This document shows, in pieces, positions 53,643 to 62,741 of a DNA stretch of 64,000 bases. Origin of the DNA: Bacteroidota bacterium (GTDB lineage Bacteria > Bacteroidota > Bacteroidia > Chitinophagales > Chitinophagaceae). The notes beneath the pieces are model-generated. The model was not told where the DNA came from. It worked only from the letters and a program-made list of their open reading frames with translations, and made no database searches. The DNA lies in contig JAEZAM010000057.1 in the NCBI GenBank assembly GCA_023430465.1, positions 7,838 to 71,837 on the forward strand, read 5' to 3'. A program made the position numbers and the translations under genes. Numbering within the stretch: position 1 is the stretch's first letter; each line of letters starts with the position of its first letter.

Positions 53643-54584
53643 TTACTGCAAATTTTCGAACATATCGGCAGTCATCGCCTTCAGATCGAATTCTTCCTTC
53701 CAGCCCCAATCGTTTCGGGCGACTGAATCATCGATGCTTTGTGGCCAACTGTCGGCGATGGATTGCCTGTAATCAGGTTTGTAGCTGATCGTAAATTCAG
53801 GGATATGCGTTTTGATCTCAGCAGCGATCTCTTTCGGAGAAAAGCTCATAGAGGAGATATTGTAAGATGTACGCACCTTTATCTTCTCGCTGGGAGCTTC
53901 CATCAGTTCGATGGTCGCCCGTATTGCATCGGGCATATACATCATGGGCAGATAGGTGTCCGGCTGCAGGAAACATTCATATGATTTTTCCTCAAGAGCC
54001 TCATGGAATATTTCCACGGCATAGTCCGTCGTGCCACCGCCTGGTGCTGATTTATACGAGATAAGCCCGGGATAACGCAGGCTGCGTACATCCACTCCAA
54101 AGCGCTGGAAGAAATAGTTGCACCAGAACTCACCGGCATATTTGCTGATGCCATAGACAGTGGTCGGCTCGATGATCGTCTGCTGGGGACAATTCACCCG
54201 CGGCGATGTTGGGCCAAACACAGCGATCGAAGATGGCCAGTAAACCTTGTGTATTTTTTCTTCGCGGGCAATGTCGAGCACATTGAGCAGGCCCTGCATA
54301 TTTAAGTTCCAGGCAAGTCCGGGATTCTTCTCACCTGTAGCACTTAGTATCGCCGCAAGCAGGTAGATCTGGGTGATGTTCTGACGGATCACCTGTACAT
54401 GGAGCATTTCCTTGTTCATTACATCCATGCTAACATAAGGCCCGGTGCCTTCCAGCAAGGGATTCTGCTCCCGCAGGTCAGACGCGATCACATTTGCATT
54501 TCCATATATCTTACGCAGGGCCATGGTGAGTTCTACACCTATCTGTCCGCTTGCCCCGATCACCAGTATCTTCTCCTTAATCAT
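53643..54584 (-). CDS. L-threonine 3-dehydrogenase, SDR (UDP-galactose-epimerase-like) type
   Basis: A 313-residue extended SDR protein: NAD-binding GASGQIGVELTMAL at 10-23, ASDLRE, LLAAILSATGEKNPGLAWNLN, catalytic YGISK (Tyr and Lys) and LRYPGLISYKSAPGGGTTDYAVEIF. The ILSATGE and SYKSAPGGGTTDYA segments are characteristic of the threonine dehydrogenase subgroup found in Bacteroidota and trypanosomes. It would oxidise threonine to 2-amino-3-ketobutyrate, feeding glycine and acetyl-CoA. The glycine C-acetyltransferase partner is not here. Preceded 6 bp upstream by a lipoprotein gene on the same strand. Confidence 0.88.
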   Translation of the reverse strand: MIKEKILVIGASGQIGVELTMALRKIYGNANVIASDLREQNPLLEGTGPYVSMDVMNKEMLHVQVIRQNITQIYLLAAILSATGEKNPGLAWNLNMQGLLNVLDIAREEKIHKVYWPSSIAVFGPTSPRVNCPQQTIIEPTTVYGISKYAGEFWCNYFFQRFGVDVRSLRYPGLISYKSAPGGGTTDYAVEIFHEALEEKSYECFLQPDTYLPMMYMPDAIRATIELMEAPSEKIKVRTSYNISSMSFSPKEIAAEIKTHIPEFTISYKPDYRQSIADSWPQSIDDSVARNDWGWKEEFDLKAMTADMFENLQ

Positions 54585-54590
54585 GTGGTC

Positions 54591-55235
54591 TTATCTGAAA
54601 TTGATGGTATTTACGATCTTTTTCAATTGCTCCCCCTGTGCTTCGGTGAGGTAGGTCAGGATCATCGTCATGGCAAATCCCTTTTGCACATGCGCATAAT
54701 ATTCCTGGTGGACCTTGAGTCCCTCCCCTGCCGGCGTGATTGTTTCAAGGATACCAAATGGCTTGCCGTCAACTTTGACATTGTGGATGGTAGGATCGAT
54801 CTCCTGGCCCATGTTTGATCTTTCAATGGCCTTTTTTGTCTCCCTAAGATAATCCGACCCGTCTTTTACATGATTAGCACCCGCGATGTTCTCCGCCATG
54901 ATCATGATGGATGGATTGAACTCACCAGTTGCCGAATCGATTGGGCGCTCGAATGCCGTGAACAAATAAGCTGTTCTTACCTCACCCGCTTTCACCTGCT
55001 CCGCCAGTTCTTTGTTTTTCTCGCCGATCATATCACGGCCCATCTCCTTTAACTGATCCACCTGCTGCTTGTTTTGCACGGACCAGCCGTTTGGCACAGG
55101 CATCTCAAAGTTGAAATATGCGTTTTGGTATACGCCGTTGGTCACTTTCCCGTAATCGAAATTTTCAGGGATCTTGCGATCATTCTTACACTGGGTAAGA
55201 CCAATCAGCAAGGCAAAAGCAAGGAGAATTCTCAT
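54591..55235 (-). CDS. Putative lipoprotein of unknown function
   Basis: A 214-residue protein with a lipoprotein leader (MRILLAFALLIGLTQCKND, Cys16 as lipid site). The body contains NAYFNFEMPVPNGWSVQNKQ, AYLFTAFERPID and EYYAHVQKGFAMTMILTYLTEA, a layout like small secreted beta proteins of the PsbP/Mog1-like kind, but I cannot name a family with confidence. It lies 6 bp before the threonine dehydrogenase gene and is probably in its transcript. Confidence 0.65.
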   Translation of the reverse strand: MRILLAFALLIGLTQCKNDRKIPENFDYGKVTNGVYQNAYFNFEMPVPNGWSVQNKQQVDQLKEMGRDMIGEKNKELAEQVKAGEVRTAYLFTAFERPIDSATGEFNPSIMIMAENIAGANHVKDGSDYLRETKKAIERSNMGQEIDPTIHNVKVDGKPFGILETITPAGEGLKVHQEYYAHVQKGFAMTMILTYLTEAQGEQLKKIVNTINFR

Positions 55236-55302
55236 AAAACAATTTTGATAAAAGTAGAGACTTATTGTTAATCGCCTGCAAATGGACTTAAAATAATTTA
55301 CT

Positions 55303-55310
55303 TAGGTTTG
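55303..55310 (+). promoter_or_regulatory. -7 box TAGGTTTG for kdsA
   Basis: Exact TAnnTTTG match ending 4 nt before the kdsA ATG; candidate leaderless transcript. Confidence 0.5.
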
Positions 55311-55314
55311 TTCC

Positions 55315-56142
55315 ATGGAAAAATACGTGCAAGATCTTTTCGGGGGACAAAGCTATGATGAAGGAAACTTCTTCCTCATCGCCGGTCCCTGCGTGGTTGA
55401 GAGTGAAGAAATCGTGATGGAGGTGGCGGAGAAAGTAGCTGCCATGTGCAGAAACCTGGGCATCCCTTATGTTTTTAAATCATCGTATCGTAAGGCCAAC
55501 CGTACCAGTGGGAATTCATTCACAGGTATCGGTGATGAAGAGGCCCTTGCCCTGGTCAATAAGCTTGGAAAAAAATTCAAGCTGCCTACCACCTCCGATA
55601 TTCATGGCCATGATGAAGCGGCCATGGCTGCAAAATATATCGACATCCTGCAGATTCCGGCATTTCTGTGCAGACAGACAGACCTTTTGCTGGCGGCGGG
55701 TGAAACCGGGAAGATCGTAAACGTCAAGAAAGGACAATTCCTCAGCGGCCCTGCAATGAAATTTGCCGTCGAAAAAATCAAGAGCACCGGTAACAATCAG
55801 ATCATCCTTACTGAACGTGGCACCACGTTCGGCTATCAAGACCTGGTGGTTGACTATCGCAATATCCCATGGATGCAGGAGCACCAGGTACCCGTGGTGA
55901 TGGATGTAACGCACTCGCTGCAGCAGCCCAACCAGTCATCGGGTGTTACAGGCGGTAATCCGCAACTGATCGGCATCATTGCCAAAGCAGCGATCGCGGC
56001 AGGTGCAAACGGGCTGTTCATCGAGACACATCCTGATCCATCAAAAGCGAAAAGCGACGGGGCCACCATGCTCCGCCTCGATCTTCTGGAAGGTCTCTTG
56101 CAACAACTTGTAAGGCTGCGCAAAGCCGTTATCGCACAATAA
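55315..56142 (+). CDS. kdsA: 3-deoxy-8-phosphooctulonate synthase (KDO-8-P synthase)
   Basis: A 275-residue TIM-barrel enzyme that condenses phosphoenolpyruvate with arabinose-5-phosphate, the first committed step to KDO for lipopolysaccharide. Motifs: LIAGPCVVESEE, VFKSSYRKANRTSGNSFTG, TTSDIHG, LQIPAFLCRQTDLL, NVKKGQFLSGPAM, LTERGTTFGYQDLVVDYRNIPWM, DVTHSLQQPN and ETHPDPSKAKSDGATML. Cys26 in IAGPC marks the metal-dependent class (as in Aquifex) rather than the metal-free E. coli class, which has Asn there. Followed by a bidirectional terminator. Confidence 0.96.
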   Translation: MEKYVQDLFGGQSYDEGNFFLIAGPCVVESEEIVMEVAEKVAAMCRNLGIPYVFKSSYRKANRTSGNSFTGIGDEEALALVNKLGKKFKLPTTSDIHGHDEAAMAAKYIDILQIPAFLCRQTDLLLAAGETGKIVNVKKGQFLSGPAMKFAVEKIKSTGNNQIILTERGTTFGYQDLVVDYRNIPWMQEHQVPVVMDVTHSLQQPNQSSGVTGGNPQLIGIIAKAAIAAGANGLFIETHPDPSKAKSDGATMLRLDLLEGLLQQLVRLRKAVIAQ

Positions 56143-56145
56143 AAA

Positions 56146-56171
56146 AAAATGGACCCGCCCGGGTCCATTTT
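56146..56171. terminator. Bidirectional terminator between kdsA and lolA-like gene
   Basis: AAAATGGACCCG (56146-56157), loop CC, CGGGTCCATTTT (56160-56171): a perfect 12-bp stem with A and T flanks, usable from both strands. Confidence 0.9.
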
Positions 56172-56193
56172 AATTAGATATCATTCCTGTTGT

Positions 56194-56853
56194 TTATCGA
56201 AGATCCACTACTTCTATCCCGGGATATTTTGATTTATCAAATGTGAACTGGTTGTCAGCCAATGCAGCATTTGTCTTCATGTTGCTCACTGTATACGAAT
56301 ACCTGTTGCCACCATTCTCCAGTACGCGGGTGCTATAAATGGTCTTCGCGGCCTTGTCGACCTGCACATATACTTTGTGAAATGGCTTGCTCTTATCAAC
56401 AGGCGTCATTTCAACCTCCTGGATTGTTTTACCGCCAATTTTCTTTTCGCCATTCAGCACGCTGTAAAAATCCTTGTCGTAGAAATTGGTGAAAAGCTTT
56501 TGTGGTGTGATCATACCCGATGACGCATCGAGGTTACTGATCGTAACCTCCTTGGAATTTTTGTCATAGTTCCATACTGTTTTGCCATCGCTGAAAATTT
56601 CCTGGGAGCCAAAGCTCACCCTGTATTTGGTACCCTTCATCATCACAGTACCGGTTTTTGTAGAAAGGGCTTTGCCGGAGGCGTTCTCTACCTTGTAGGT
56701 GAAATTTGCCTGAACGGTGGAGAAGGTTTTGAACTTTGCACTGACGCCGTTAAGGACAGCAATGGCCGCAGGATCATTTTTGGTGCTCCTGTCCTGGGCT
56801 AATAGAGTAAATGAGGTGAAAAGGATCGCGAAACTGAATAAGAGTTTTTTCAT
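56194..56853 (-). CDS. lolA: LolA-like outer-membrane lipoprotein carrier
   Basis: A 219-residue periplasmic protein with signal peptide MKKLLFSFAILFTSFTLLAQ. The mature part follows the LolA fold: AIAVLNGVSAKFKTFSTVQANFTYKV, GTVMMKGTKYRVSFGSQEIFSDGKTVWNYDKNSKEVTI, then the hydrophobic closing strands and FTFDKSKYPGIEVVDLR. LolA ferries lipoproteins across the periplasm. The frame extends to 56901, but ATG 56853 starts the signal peptide. It lies downstream of ftsK on the same strand, a neighbourhood common in Bacteroidota, with its own -7 box at 56899-56906. Confidence 0.88.
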   Translation of the reverse strand: MKKLLFSFAILFTSFTLLAQDRSTKNDPAAIAVLNGVSAKFKTFSTVQANFTYKVENASGKALSTKTGTVMMKGTKYRVSFGSQEIFSDGKTVWNYDKNSKEVTISNLDASSGMITPQKLFTNFYDKDFYSVLNGEKKIGGKTIQEVEMTPVDKSKPFHKVYVQVDKAAKTIYSTRVLENGGNRYSYTVSNMKTNAALADNQFTFDKSKYPGIEVVDLR

Positions 56854-56898
56854 TAGTTTTTCTTTAACGGGTGCTCCTGGCTGTTTATTAAAACCGGG

Positions 56899-56931
56899 CA
56901 AAAATAATCATTTACCCCTCTAGACAGTCAA
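56899..56931 (-). promoter_or_regulatory. Promoter (TTG, 22 bp, TATTTTTG) for lolA
   Basis: On the minus strand TATTTTTG (56899-56906) with TTG at 56929-56931. It lies 45 nt before the lolA ATG, in the ftsK-lolA gap. Confidence 0.45.
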
Positions 56932-56972
56932 TAAGTGTACCGGGTTGCAACACCCCAATTTATCTTAACAAA

Positions 56973-59570
56973 TTACCCCAGCAGGTCAAGGTGTTGCTGT
57001 AATTCCATATCAGTTTTGATCAATACGTCCCTTGCTTTGCTTCCCTGGTTAGGGCCGACGATACCGGCCGCTTCGAGCTGATCCATGAGCCGGCCCGCGC
57101 GGTTGTAGCCAAGTTTCATCCGGCGCTGGAGCAGGGATGTTGATCCTACCTGGTTCTGAACGATAAGCCGCGCCGCATCTTCGAACAATGAATCGCGATT
57201 GTCAAGGTCAAAATCTTTGCCTTCCATGTCCTTCTCATCCACGTACTCCGGCAACAGGAAAGCTTGTGGGTACCCGCGCTGATCGCCGATAAACTCCACG
57301 ATCTGCTCCACTTCCGGGGTATCCACAAAGGCACACTGGAGACGGGTCACTTCCCCATTATGAGAAATAAGCATGTCTCCCTTGCCGATCAGTTGCTCTG
57401 CGCCGCCGGTGTCCAGGATGGTTCGGCTATCTATCTTCGATGACACCTTGAAGGCTATACGCGCCGGGAAGTTCGCCTTGATGGTCCCCGTGATGATGTT
57501 CACCGAAGGACGCTGTGTGGCGATGATCAGGTGAATACCGATCGCACGGGCTAGCTGGGCCAGCCGGGCAATGGGCATTTCCACCTCCTTCCCTGCCGTC
57601 ATGATCAGGTCGGCGAACTCATCGATAACAAGTACAATAAACGGCAGGTACTGGTGACCCTTTTGCGGGTTGAGTCGTCGCTTCACGAACTTCTCATTGT
57701 ACTCGCGGATATTCCTTGCGCCTGCTTCCTTCAGCAGGTCATAGCGATTGTCCATTTCTATACAAAGCGCATTCAACGTATGTACTACTTTCTTTGTGTC
57801 GGTGATGATCGCTTCTTCTTCACCGGGAAGTTTGGCAAGGAAATGTTTTTCAATGTGCCGGTAAACACTTAATTCAACCTTCTTCGGATCAATGAGCACG
57901 AACTTCATCTGGGAAGGGTGCTTTTTATAAAGCAATGAAACGAGGATAGCGTTCAGCCCAACAGATTTACCCTGGCCCGTGGCACCTGCCATCAGGAGGT
58001 GAGGCATGCTGGCGAGGTCGACGATGTAGTTGTCATTATCGATCTTCTTCCCGATAGCAATGGGAAGGCTGAAATTATTGTGTTGGAATTTCTCGGAAGA
58101 AAGCAGGGTCTTCATGCTCACCACCGTCTTTTTCACGTTGGGCACCTCGATCCCGATCGTGCCCTTTCCGGGTATCGGTGCAATGATCCGGATACCGAGC
58201 GCAGCGAGGCTCAGCGCAATATCATCTTCCAGGTTCTTGATCCGGGATATCCGCACACCCGCAGCAGGCACGATCTCGTACAGGGTTACGGTCGGTCCTA
58301 CAGTGGCGCTGATTTTCTGGATCTCTATGGAATAGTTGCGCAGCGTAGCAATGATCTGGTTCTTGTTGTTCTCCAGTTCTGCGGGATCCTGAATGATCTT
58401 CTCACTACCATGCGTTTCGAGCAATGTGAGTGACGGATATTTATAATCGCGCAGGTCAAGCGTTGGCTCGTACGGCGGAAGATTTTCCACTTTCACGTCA
58501 CCTTCTTCTCCTTCTTCTGGCACTGCTTCCGGAACCGTTTTGATCTCGAGTTCAAGACCACTGTCCGGTATAACGGGCGACACCGGTGGCACATTCAACA
58601 TGGGCGGCTCCTCTTTTATCAGGCGTTCTTCATCGGCATGAACAAGATCATCCACGATGGCCTGCTCGGTTGCCATACCCTGGGGCTGAAGTTCTGCCTC
58701 GGGCTCGGGCTCTTCTTCAACCGGCTCTTCTTTTTCAATTATCTCGAAAGCGTGAACTGGTTTTTCGTCCTCATTGATGATAAGCTTCACATCTCCGGGA
58801 CGGAGTTTGTTCTTTTTTTCCTCGATGAATAAAGCCGGTCCATCCTCCTCTGGGGTTTCATCGATTACGGCTTCTTCTGTCGTCTCTTCGGCTTCAGCAT
58901 CTGTTGTGGCAACCGGTGCTGTCACCGCTTTATTTTTCTGGGGCAGGTTGAATGCCGGGTTAAACTGCCAGATGATGTATCCGAAGGCGATGATCGCCAG
59001 CAGTGCCGCGGTACCCACATTGCCCAGCGCACCCGTCAGCCAGTCGGCGATCATGTTGCCAACGCCGCCACCGGATGGGAATTCGCCGGGCACCACGAAG
59101 GCCAATGAAACCGAGAGCACGAGTAAACCGACCGTAACGTATTTAAGGTTTCTCCAGATAGAGAAGACTTTGCGGTTGAACAGGAGATTTACTCCAACAA
59201 CAAAAAAGAAGGTGCAGAAAAGAAAGGAGGCAATGCCAAAGCCGCGGTAGATGAAGAAATGCGAGAAATAAGCACCGAGCCTGCCGAGGAGATTGTTCAC
59301 CTTCAGGTCGGTGTCGAACAAAATCGAACTGCCGCTCATTACTTCCGCATGATCTTCTTTCCAGGTAAAAAAATAAGAGATGAAGGCTATGAAAAGAAAG
59401 GTGGCGATCAGGAGGGACACGGCCCCGGTGATCTTCCACGTGCGCTCGTCCTTCGCGAGTTTGGCCCAGTCGATCGACTCTTCCTTCTCCTGCTTCAATC
59501 CTTTCGTATCAACTTTTTTTGCCCCGGCCCTGGCGTTTTTGGTGGGCGTCTTTTTCAACTTATTGGCCAT
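56973..59570 (-). CDS. ftsK: DNA translocase FtsK/SpoIIIE
   Basis: An 865-residue protein. The N-terminal 210 residues hold four membrane spans; an acidic linker covers ~220-360. The motor domain has Walker A GATGQGKS at 529-536, Walker B VLVIDEFADL near 646-655 and RAIGIHLIIATQRPSVNIITG. The C-terminal gamma winged helix (~795-865: SLLQRRMKLGYNRAGRLMDQ) reads polar DNA motifs and activates XerD, also present in this window. FtsK moves chromosome ends through the closing septum. A -7 box TATCTTTG lies only 5 nt before the ATG. Confidence 0.97.
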   Translation of the reverse strand: MANKLKKTPTKNARAGAKKVDTKGLKQEKEESIDWAKLAKDERTWKITGAVSLLIATFLFIAFISYFFTWKEDHAEVMSGSSILFDTDLKVNNLLGRLGAYFSHFFIYRGFGIASFLFCTFFFVVGVNLLFNRKVFSIWRNLKYVTVGLLVLSVSLAFVVPGEFPSGGGVGNMIADWLTGALGNVGTAALLAIIAFGYIIWQFNPAFNLPQKNKAVTAPVATTDAEAEETTEEAVIDETPEEDGPALFIEEKKNKLRPGDVKLIINEDEKPVHAFEIIEKEEPVEEEPEPEAELQPQGMATEQAIVDDLVHADEERLIKEEPPMLNVPPVSPVIPDSGLELEIKTVPEAVPEEGEEGDVKVENLPPYEPTLDLRDYKYPSLTLLETHGSEKIIQDPAELENNKNQIIATLRNYSIEIQKISATVGPTVTLYEIVPAAGVRISRIKNLEDDIALSLAALGIRIIAPIPGKGTIGIEVPNVKKTVVSMKTLLSSEKFQHNNFSLPIAIGKKIDNDNYIVDLASMPHLLMAGATGQGKSVGLNAILVSLLYKKHPSQMKFVLIDPKKVELSVYRHIEKHFLAKLPGEEEAIITDTKKVVHTLNALCIEMDNRYDLLKEAGARNIREYNEKFVKRRLNPQKGHQYLPFIVLVIDEFADLIMTAGKEVEMPIARLAQLARAIGIHLIIATQRPSVNIITGTIKANFPARIAFKVSSKIDSRTILDTGGAEQLIGKGDMLISHNGEVTRLQCAFVDTPEVEQIVEFIGDQRGYPQAFLLPEYVDEKDMEGKDFDLDNRDSLFEDAARLIVQNQVGSTSLLQRRMKLGYNRAGRLMDQLEAAGIVGPNQGSKARDVLIKTDMELQQHLDLLG

Positions 59571-59575
59571 AGCGG

Positions 59576-59583
59576 CAAAGATA
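59576..59583 (-). promoter_or_regulatory. -7 box TATCTTTG for ftsK
   Basis: Exact TAnnTTTG match on the minus strand, 5 nt before the ftsK ATG; candidate leaderless transcript. Confidence 0.5.
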
Positions 59584-59864
59584 ATATAGTTTCAAGTTTT
59601 CCGGGGAGATCTCCGCGCCTTGCACCAGGGGAGACGCAAGGTGATACAGAACAGGTCAATAGCGCTATTACGCAGGTCTTGTCGACCGCCCGATTGCCGC
59701 TTGCACTTCTTAACAGATCAAGGATTGTTCTCAGTCGGGTGGTTTGCCGATCGGATCGCCGTGCCACCCCGGGATAAATCCCGGGGTTAATCAAGAACGC
59801 CGGCAATGCGAAATTATACCTGAAAGTGGTAGGCGGTCAAAGGGGAAAACAGGGAGCTAAGCAC

Positions 59865-59872
59865 TACATTTG
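59865..59872 (+). promoter_or_regulatory. -7 box TACATTTG for histidine kinase gene
   Basis: Exact TAnnTTTG match, 15 nt before the ATG at 59888. Confidence 0.45.
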
Positions 59873-59887
59873 GGCCTGCTGAATACC

Positions 59888-61780
59888 ATGCGATACTTTC
59901 TGCTTATCATTTTGCTTGTGTTGGGAATAATTCCCGGCCTCAATGGCCAGGTGGGTGATTCGCGGATTATGGACGTCAGCCAGGTTGCCCGGGCCAGTCC
60001 GCTGTCTAAAAAGGCAGGGTTTAGCTACCTGGAGCCGGGAGCAAACATTCAGCAGATCTACACGTCCGTTATTTTTTCCACCAAACCGGTCCATAAAGGC
60101 TTCCTGCCTCCCTCTCACGTTGGCAAGCAGGTCGTAATCCAATTCACCGCGGCTAACTCTGCTGACAGTGTGAAAACCGTCTGGTTCTTCCCCGGTCTCT
60201 ATTTCTCCGAAATAACTTTGTTCCGCGACAGCGCCGGTGCCCTGTTGCCCTACCCTTCGGTCACACCTGATTCTCCTGATGAGATCAGCTACCTGCAGAT
60301 CAAAGTGCTGCCACAGGACACCATGACCTTCGTTGCCACCCTCAAGCCGGTTCGCACGCACCTGAATCGGCTACGACCTGTGTTGATAGGTAACGACTAC
60401 CTGAAATCGTTCGTCACGGACATGGATGCGCGTAATATGCAATCCAAGATCATCACCTACGTGTTCTGCGGATTGCTATTGATGATGGTGCTATTCTCCC
60501 TGGCCAGTTATTTCCAGGGTGGCAATTCTGAATTCCTCTATTATTCCGGTTACGCCTTCCTCTTGGGGATGATGTTGTTCATGAAAGCCGTGTTCAGCTT
60601 CCATACCAGTTGGTTTAGTTTTTTCCAGGAAGGTTACCTTGATTTCATTATGCAGTCTGTGGGCATTCTGCTTTACATGCTGTTTATGCAAAAATATCTG
60701 TCGACAAAACAGTATCATCCCTTCCTACATCGCCTGTACAACTGGGGCATTGCGCTGCTCGTGATATCGATGGTCAGTTTTACGTTTGTGCATTATTTCA
60801 CCGATAACTATGTACTTGAAAACTCAATCGAGAATATCACCAAAATATTGCTGCTTATCCTGGTGATCATCTTCCTGGTATATAGTGTCCGTTACTGGAA
60901 GGATAAATTGCTCCGGTATCTTTTCTGGGGCAATCTCTGCCTGCTCGTTTTTTCCCTGATTTCACTTTTATTGCTTACGGGAAATATGGTACCGCCCCGG
61001 TTGCCGGAAGTGTTTCGATCGGCCCTGTTCTATTATGAAATGGGACTATTCTTTGAACTGGTGTTCTTTTTTGTCGGCTTGAATCATAAGAACAAATTGC
61101 AGCTCATATCCCAGGCGCGTGAGCGTGAACGGCTGAAGGCTGACAATCAATTAAAGGAATATGAGAAAGAGATCGCGGTGTATAAAGCGCAGCAACAAGA
61201 GCGCGAAAGAATTTCTGCTGACATGCATGATGAACTGGGATCCGGAATGACGGCCATCAGGCTAATGAGCGAGATCGCGCGAAACAAAATGAAGGAAAAC
61301 ACACCGGTGGAGATAGACAAGATCTCCCATTCGGCCGATGAGGTGCTCAATAAGATGAATGCAATCATCTGGAGTATGAACAGCGGAAATGACACCATCG
61401 ACAATCTCGTGTCGTATATCCGTTCTTATGCCATCGAGTATTTTGAAATGACACCGATCAATTGCAGGATCAATACACCGGACCGTATCGAGCCGCGCGA
61501 GCTGACAGGCGACAAGCGAAGAAATCTGTTCTTGTGTGTCAAGGAAACGCTGAACAACACACTCAAACATTCCAGGGCGACAGAGGTCCGGATCTATTTT
61601 GTGATCGATAAAGACCTGCAGATCACGATCCACGATAATGGGGTGGGGATCGATATGCTGCGCATCCGCCAGTTCGGTAACGGGCTGAAAAATATTGCCA
61701 AACGAATGGAAAATATTGGCGGCAGTTATCGCGTGGAACGAATGGATGGCACGGTGACAACGATCCTTTTACCGCTTTGA
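59888..61780 (+). CDS. Sensor histidine kinase, 7TMR-DISM type with HisKA_3 core
   Basis: A 630-residue inner-membrane sensor: signal peptide (to NGQ21), a periplasmic beta domain of 7TMR-DISM extracellular type (~25-170), seven hydrophobic segments (~185-400), a coiled coil (~410-440), then a HisKA_3 dimerisation domain with phospho-acceptor His447 in ERISADMHDELGSGMTAIRL, and a HATPase_c domain (CVKETLNNTLKHSRATEV with the N box, DNGVGID, GNGLKNIAKRMENIGG). HisKA_3 kinases phosphorylate NarL-type receivers; the receiver at 5.1 kb is of that class but far away. ATG 59888 is used; TTG 59870 falls in the promoter. No response regulator is adjacent. Confidence 0.9.
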   Translation: MRYFLLIILLVLGIIPGLNGQVGDSRIMDVSQVARASPLSKKAGFSYLEPGANIQQIYTSVIFSTKPVHKGFLPPSHVGKQVVIQFTAANSADSVKTVWFFPGLYFSEITLFRDSAGALLPYPSVTPDSPDEISYLQIKVLPQDTMTFVATLKPVRTHLNRLRPVLIGNDYLKSFVTDMDARNMQSKIITYVFCGLLLMMVLFSLASYFQGGNSEFLYYSGYAFLLGMMLFMKAVFSFHTSWFSFFQEGYLDFIMQSVGILLYMLFMQKYLSTKQYHPFLHRLYNWGIALLVISMVSFTFVHYFTDNYVLENSIENITKILLLILVIIFLVYSVRYWKDKLLRYLFWGNLCLLVFSLISLLLLTGNMVPPRLPEVFRSALFYYEMGLFFELVFFFVGLNHKNKLQLISQARERERLKADNQLKEYEKEIAVYKAQQQERERISADMHDELGSGMTAIRLMSEIARNKMKENTPVEIDKISHSADEVLNKMNAIIWSMNSGNDTIDNLVSYIRSYAIEYFEMTPINCRINTPDRIEPRELTGDKRRNLFLCVKETLNNTLKHSRATEVRIYFVIDKDLQITIHDNGVGIDMLRIRQFGNGLKNIAKRMENIGGSYRVERMDGTVTTILLPL

Positions 61781-62161
61781 CCTTGCCAGCGTGATGGCCA
61801 GTACAAGCCAACCTGCAATGAAAAATAATCCACCAAACGGTGTGATAATCCCTATACCACTGAGGCCGGCTGCACCTTTCACCTGCAACAGGGCCATAGC
61901 ATACAATGACCCGGAGAAGAGGATGATGCCTGTCAGGAACAGCCGGGCTGCGGTAAGTATTCCTTTCAGCGGAAACGATGCATAAATGATCGCGGCTGCC
62001 AGTATCGCAAATGAATGATAGAAGTGGTACCGAACGCCAGTCTCAAATGAGTTTACGGCCTGTGGTGGCACGAGCTCTTTCAATCCATGTGCGCCGAAGG
62101 CACCCAGGGCTACAGCGGCTGCAAGAAGAATAGAAGCAAGTATCAGAGAGTTCTTATGCAT
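61769..62161 (-). CDS. DUF423 family membrane protein
   Basis: A 130-residue protein with four hydrophobic segments and the DUF423 (YwdK/YgdD) pattern: SILLAAAVALGAFGAHGLKELVP, YHFYHSFAILAAAI, FLTGIILFSGSLYAMAL and ITPFGGLFFIAGWLVLA. Function unknown. ATG 62161 gives the family N-terminus; it overlaps the aroK end by 8 nt, so it is translated from the aroK message. Its 3' end overlaps the histidine kinase by 12 bp tail to tail. Confidence 0.9.
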   Translation of the reverse strand: MHKNSLILASILLAAAVALGAFGAHGLKELVPPQAVNSFETGVRYHFYHSFAILAAAIIYASFPLKGILTAARLFLTGIILFSGSLYAMALLQVKGAAGLSGIGIITPFGGLFFIAGWLVLAITLARSKR

Positions 62162-62657
62162 GGAAAACTTTTTCAATAAACTCCTCAATCGTCGGCTCAT
62201 GATCCAGGCGGATCTGGGCCTGTTCATAGTATATCCGCCGGTCTGAGAATTTACGCGTGATAAAACTTTTCATCTGGCTGTCGGGCAAGTCGCGCAAAAG
62301 GGGTCGTGCGGCCTTGTCGGTCAGCAGCCGCTCAACGATCGTATTGATGGGCGTATTGAGCCAGACAGTCGTTCCAGACTGATTCATGTATTCGATATTG
62401 TTGAAATAACAAGGCGTGCCGCCACCGCAGGCCATAATAAAGGAGCCATGGCTTTCCGTTATGATATGCAGCAGGTCTTTTTCCTTCAGGCGAAATGCTT
62501 CCTCTCCTTCCTGTTCAAAAATCTCGTTCACCGTCCTGCCCTCGGCATTGACGATCTGTTCATCGAGGTCGAAAGAGGGCAGGTTCAGACGTTCACTGAG
62601 TGCTTTCGCCCAGTGAGATTTGCCAGAGCCCATGAAGCCGATGAGGTATAGTTTCAA
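62154..62657 (-). CDS. aroK: Shikimate kinase
   Basis: A 167-residue kinase phosphorylating shikimate in aromatic amino acid synthesis. Walker A GFMGSGKS at 7-14, shikimate-binding FDLDEQIVNAEG (Asp) and the FR in GEEAFRLKEKDLL, CGGGTPCYFNN, and the LID with RPLL. Full family length. Overlaps the DUF423 gene by 8 nt. Confidence 0.95.
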   Translation of the reverse strand: MKLYLIGFMGSGKSHWAKALSERLNLPSFDLDEQIVNAEGRTVNEIFEQEGEEAFRLKEKDLLHIITESHGSFIMACGGGTPCYFNNIEYMNQSGTTVWLNTPINTIVERLLTDKAARPLLRDLPDSQMKSFITRKFSDRRIYYEQAQIRLDHEPTIEEFIEKVFHA

Positions 62658-62701
62658 CCTGATAACTTTTATTCTTTACTCACGCCAATCTGACAAGAAC
62701 A

Positions 62702-62741
62702 CTTTGCGTCTTTGCGTGAAATTTCACGCAGAGACGCAAAG
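62702..62741. repeat. 40-bp near-perfect palindrome (TTTCACGC family)
   Basis: CTTTGCGTCTTTGCGTGAAA followed directly by TTTCACGCAGAGACGCAAAG, its reverse complement but for one position. A further partial unit, AAGGCGCAAAG, follows at 62750-62760. It lies between glutaryl-CoA dehydrogenase and aroK on the same strand and may terminate the former. Confidence 0.85.

Larger units (their letters stand above)
59571..59887. other. 317-bp divergent spacer between ftsK and histidine kinase
   Basis: Contains promoters for both genes and, at 59767-59786, a perfect hairpin CCCCGGGAT-AA-ATCCCGGGG of the REP-like sort. No ORF supported. Confidence 0.55.

Noticed and set aside
59767..59786. CCCCGGGAT hairpin as terminator of the divergent genes
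   Set aside because: It lies between divergent starts, has no T run, and therefore cannot end either transcript.
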